Part shown: positions 12,408-12,414 of the stretch, piece by piece
How positions within the stretch are numbered: position 1 is the stretch's first letter
Layout of the letters: the number at the start of each line of letters is the position of its first letter
From: Prado023 sp049688395
GTDB taxonomy: Bacteria > Actinomycetota > Actinomycetes > S36-B12 > CAIYMF01
Direction of reading: 5' to 3'
DNA length: 12,414 bases
NCBI GenBank assembly: GCA_049688395.1
Contig: JBAVKQ010000299.1
Span: forward strand, 1-12,414
Position numbers and translations under genes: made by a program
The notes under the pieces: generated by a model
Database searches by the model: none
Told to the model about the DNA's origin: nothing
Seen by the model: the letters and a program-made list of their open reading frames with translations, nothing else

Positions 12408-12414
12408 TGTGCCC

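Noticed and set aside
1..12414. CRISPR arrays, tRNA or rRNA genes, insertion sequences
   Set aside because: No spaced direct repeats, no tRNA-like cloverleaf and no transposase-like frame were seen on either strand.

Overview
The window is high-GC DNA from an actinobacterium. Several things point there: an iron-sulphur WhiB protein nearly identical to WhiB1/WblE, a UsfX-type anti-sigma factor paired with a SigF-type sigma factor, a PdtaS-type histidine kinase, GTG starts, and several starts preceded within 6-8 bases by a TANNNT -10 element and no ribosome binding site (leaderless mRNAs). I cannot name the genus.

Left part (1-5301), core regulatory genes. On the + strand are the end of a GNAT acetyltransferase and a translationally coupled usfX/rsbW-sigF pair. 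Then come a small four-helix membrane protein (-) and a diacylglycerol-kinase-like lipid kinase (+), divergent from a 31-base spacer. whiB1 (+) follows after a 333-base gene-free leader, and it converges on the pdtaS-like kinase (-) at a perfect 15-bp terminator hairpin. From memory, the order acetyltransferase, membrane protein (-), kinase-like protein, whiB1, pdtaS (-) matches Rv3216-Rv3220c of Mycobacterium tuberculosis, with usfX-sigF as an extra pair here. Behind pdtaS, on the same strand, lies a double-SIS amino-sugar-phosphate isomerase or deaminase (GlmS C-terminal type).

Right part (6528 to the right edge, all on the - strand), a bacterial microcompartment operon for ethanolamine use. 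In transcription order it reads eutC (lyase small subunit), eutL (trimeric shell protein), an acylating aldehyde dehydrogenase with a C-terminal encapsulation-type helix, eutM (hexameric shell protein), an eutQ-like cupin, eutJ (Hsp70-fold protein), a CsoS1D-type double-trimer shell protein, and a 123-residue protein that looks like the N-terminal part of EutQ on its own. Junctions are tight (overlaps of 1-14 bases, gaps of 3-27) except for 124 bases before eutM. The promoter, eutB, eutN, eutT, eutD/pduL and an alcohol dehydrogenase are not in the window. EutBC would split ethanolamine into acetaldehyde and ammonia inside the shell, and the aldehyde dehydrogenase would convert acetaldehyde to acetyl-CoA.

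Most notable points: EutQ appears split over two proteins that share its N-terminal domain. The C-terminal helix of the small one resembles that of the aldehyde dehydrogenase, suggesting a common cargo signal. The operon encodes two kinds of trimeric shell protein. It also lies next to a HisKA_2 kinase of the class that, as EutW, controls eut genes in Firmicutes.
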